From assembly GCA_044425815.1 (NCBI GenBank), contig JAWXVA010000118.1, positions 1-7,559 of the forward strand: a stretch of 7,559 nt of DNA. Direction: 5' to 3'. Within the stretch, counting starts at the first letter, position 1, and the number at the start of each line of letters is the position of its first letter. The position numbers and the translations under genes were made by a program. Shown piece after piece: positions 6,546-7,559 of this stretch. This stretch comes from CAUPWF01 sp044425815 (GTDB lineage: Bacteria > Bacillota > Clostridia > Lachnospirales > Lachnospiraceae). The notes under the pieces were generated by a model. It saw only the letters and a list, made by a program, of their open reading frames with translations. It had not been told where the DNA came from and ran no database searches.

Positions 6546-6923
6546 TTATTCCACCTTCCATAATTTGACGTTTAAATTAATCTGTAATCGTTTCAACTCT
6601 TCTTCTCCCGTTGGTACTGGAAAAGAAGTGCTATAAAAAACAGCAATTCCTGAACCACTCTCAAGAATTGCTGTTTTACCTGTTATTGGGTTAAAATGTT
6701 TCTTTATCTTTTCTTGCACTTCCATCAGCTCAGCCCAACTATTCCTAGTTGTACCGGTTACTATAAATGTCTTCTCTTCTAAACCATCCTCAGTTACAGG
6801 ATCAGTTTCAGAGTATTCCCCAACAAAATACGGGTATGTTACCTTTGCGGTCCACATCATAAACTCGTACGGTATGCCTATTTCTTCCATTTGAGCATTT
6901 ATGTAGCCTAATACCTCCGTCAT
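6546..6923 (-). CDS. Probable tail terminator / tail-completion protein
   Basis: A 125-residue protein lying between the gp10-like gene and the major tail gene. In siphophages that slot is normally held by the tail terminator (gpU-like), which caps the growing tube when the tape measure length is reached and forms the face that docks to the head. The sequence fits the usual small alpha/beta shape: an N-terminal helix (MTEVLGYINAQMEEIG), a beta-strand region (EEKTFIVTGTTRN), a central helix (WAELMEVQEKIKKHF), and C-terminal strands (IAVFYSTSF, LKRLQINLNVKLWKV). I recognise no catalytic motif. ATG at 6923-6921 overlaps the upstream stop as TAATG, behind an AAGGGGG/TTAGGA Shine-Dalgarno region. 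It ends three bases before the major tail gene. A perfect inverted repeat lies inside its 3' half (see the 6637-6677 entry). The role rests mainly on gene order and size, so another completion protein is possible. Confidence 0.62.
   Translation of the reverse strand: MTEVLGYINAQMEEIGIPYEFMMWTAKVTYPYFVGEYSETDPVTEDGLEEKTFIVTGTTRNSWAELMEVQEKIKKHFNPITGKTAILESGSGIAVFYSTSFPVPTGEEELKRLQINLNVKLWKVE
6637..6677 (-). other. Intragenic 13-bp perfect inverted repeat with 15-nt loop and U-run
   Basis: On the plus strand the arms are AAAACAGCAATTC (6637-6649) and GAATTGCTGTTTT (6665-6677), exact reverse complements separated by 15 bases. In the mRNA (minus strand) the second arm ends in U4 and two more U follow (6636-6635), giving a stem-loop plus a run of six U, the layout of an intrinsic terminator. 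The stem is weak for one: four G-C pairs and nine A-U pairs. It lies in the coding sequence, encoding KTAIL and GIAVF in the two arms, and ends about 95 bases before the major tail gene start. It could be an attenuator, an mRNA-protecting structure, or chance. Confidence 0.5.
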
Positions 6924-7330
6924 TATCCTAACCCCCTTAATTTCGCTTCAGCGGATGCGATAATCGAACTTTTCAAGGCATTAAACGCATTCCACAACAT
7001 TCTACGTGGCTGCTTGCCTTTGGTGTAATAGTGATTGCCTTTTTCATCTTCATATACCCAGCCACCTTTTCTACCATCACCATAAAGAGCATATTCTCCA
7101 GTACCAAATTCTTCCCAAATTGCATTTTCATAGTTCGAGCCTATTGTTGCCTCACCTGCTGATTCATCTACTACATAACTCCAGGATCCTTTTGTCTGTC
7201 CAGAATCCACCTTTGTGTTTTGTTTGGCCTGTGCTTCAATATCACCTGCTGACTCATATAGCCATGCAATCATTGCCGCAGACATTGTTGCTTTTACTTT
7301 GATGCTATTATCTTCAAATTTCACTGCCAT
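6923..7330 (-). CDS. HK97 gp10-like neck / tail-completion protein
   Basis: This 135-residue protein matches the HK97 gp10 family of small neck proteins, which act at the head-tail interface of siphophages, usually beside the tail terminator. The signature is visible: an N-terminal helix (about residues 10-35, ending in DIEAQAKQNT), then KVDSGQTKGSWSYVV (the family's VDTG-x-L-x-x-S region), then ATIGSNYENAIWEEFGTG (the family's A-x-IG…YA…EFGTG). A Gly/Tyr-rich loop (YGDGRKGGWVYEDEKGNHY) and a C-terminal helix following QPRRMLWNAF complete it. Length is typical. I chose the ATG at 7330-7328. A TTG one codon upstream is in frame, but the GGGGGTGA Shine-Dalgarno is well spaced for the ATG, and the ATG overlaps the upstream stop as TGATG. 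The stop TAA overlaps the next gene's ATG by one base (TAATG). The family is firm; the exact role in the neck is inferred. Confidence 0.85.
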   Translation of the reverse strand: MAVKFEDNSIKVKATMSAAMIAWLYESAGDIEAQAKQNTKVDSGQTKGSWSYVVDESAGEATIGSNYENAIWEEFGTGEYALYGDGRKGGWVYEDEKGNHYYTKGKQPRRMLWNAFNALKSSIIASAEAKLRGLG

Positions 7331-7559
7331 CAACTCACCCCCACATACTTCAAGTAAATTTCTAAATGCTCATCCATCTCCATCGGATTGTCTATTAATA
7401 AAATAGTGTAAATCTTTCCTTTAATCAGCATTCTTGTATTTTCACTCGTAATCGTTAATTCTTGATAGTCGCATATAAATACATGGGTTGATTCTTCTAT
7501 CTTGGCCGAATAATTCGTATACTTAGAATCTCCGTCAGATAAATCAAGGAATCCATCTA
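7330..7559 (-). CDS. Head-closure / head-tail adaptor protein (5' end missing)
   Basis: This is the last 75 codons of a gene whose start lies beyond the right edge. The first complete codon is at 7557-7555, and the frame stays open to a TGA at 7332-7330; the other two minus-strand frames hit stops at the window edge (TAG 7559-7557, and TGA shortly after). The fragment contains IEESTHVFICDY, then a beta-rich stretch (MLIKGKIYTILLID), and ends with MDEHLEIYLKYVG. This pattern, especially the ending, resembles the small head-tail adaptor proteins of Clostridia siphophages, which bind below the portal/connector and plug the capsid exit after DNA packaging. Position supports this: the gene directly precedes the gp10-like gene, where head-closure proteins normally sit. 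Its TGA overlaps the next start as TGATG, implying translational coupling. The identification comes from recall of family members plus gene order; a different small neck protein is possible. Confidence 0.6.
   Translation of the reverse strand, partial: DGFLDLSDGDSKYTNYSAKIEESTHVFICDYQELTITSENTRMLIKGKIYTILLIDNPMEMDEHLEIYLKYVGVS

Noticed and set aside
7152..7257. Direct repeat of TCACCTGCTGAYTCAT (7152-7167 and 7242-7257, one mismatch)
   Set aside because: Both copies encode ESAG in the same reading frame of the gp10-like protein; only two short copies with no further structure, so chance or codon coincidence is the simplest reading.
7006..7302. Plus-strand open frame with His/Leu-rich product opposite the gp10-like gene
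   Set aside because: Composition is an artefact of the opposite strand; the minus-strand gene carries clear HK97 gp10 signatures.
7331..7333. TTG as start of the gp10-like gene
   Set aside because: The ATG immediately after it has better Shine-Dalgarno spacing and overlaps the preceding stop as TGATG, the coupling style used elsewhere in this operon.
1..7559. CRISPR array, tRNA, insertion sequence, integrase, attachment site, toxin-antitoxin or anti-defence gene
   Set aside because: I looked on both strands and saw no regularly spaced repeats, cloverleaf, transposase or recombinase motif, or non-structural small gene; the window is filled by tail structural genes with gaps of at most 20 bases.

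Overview
This window is a stretch of a bacteriophage or prophage genome: the neck and tail morphogenesis module of a long-tailed siphophage. All nine genes that I accept lie on the minus strand, so the module reads from the right edge (7559) to the left edge (1). The DNA is visibly AT-rich, the Shine-Dalgarno sites are strong and purine-rich (AAGGAGGTGA type), and the proteins match what I remember of tail proteins from phages of Clostridia, particularly gut Lachnospiraceae and Clostridium relatives. The host class is an inference from recall, not from a search. The window contains no integrase, lysis gene, host gene or tRNA, so it cannot show whether this is a free phage or an integrated prophage.

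Layout in transcription order: (1) the 3' end of a head-closure/head-tail adaptor gene (7330-7559, cut by the window edge); (2) an HK97 gp10-like neck/tail-completion protein (6923-7330); (3) a probable tail terminator (6546-6923); (4) the major tail tube protein, which ends in a Ser-Glu repeat (5907-6542); (5) a gpG-like tail assembly chaperone (5383-5886); (6) a small gene placed like the T part of gpG-T (5045-5377); (7) an 844-residue tape measure protein (2510-5044); (8) the distal tail (Dit) protein (1756-2517); (9) a ReqiPepy6 Gp37-like baseplate hub protein (755-1765); (10) the N-terminal 251 residues of a tail fibre or receptor-binding protein (1-754, cut by the window edge). Items 5 and 6 may be two products of one frameshifting unit.

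The genes work as one assembly line. Chaperone and tape measure nucleate the tail on the Dit/hub tip complex, the tube protein polymerises to the length set by the tape measure, the terminator and gp10-like proteins cap the tube, and the head-closure protein joins it to the capsid. The fibre protein hangs from the tip and meets the host. Genes are packed with overlaps or gaps of at most 20 bases. I see no promoter and no conventional intergenic terminator, so the window looks like part of one long late transcript. No stretch over 300 bases lacks a gene.

The module is conventional and I did not find an unknown system. Points deserving a second look are a possible -1 frameshift site (GTTAAAC) with a downstream hairpin at the chaperone junction, a perfect 13-bp inverted repeat followed by a U-run inside the tail terminator gene shortly before the major tail gene, and the 12-bp tandem repeat encoding the (Glu-Ser)6 tail of the major tail protein.
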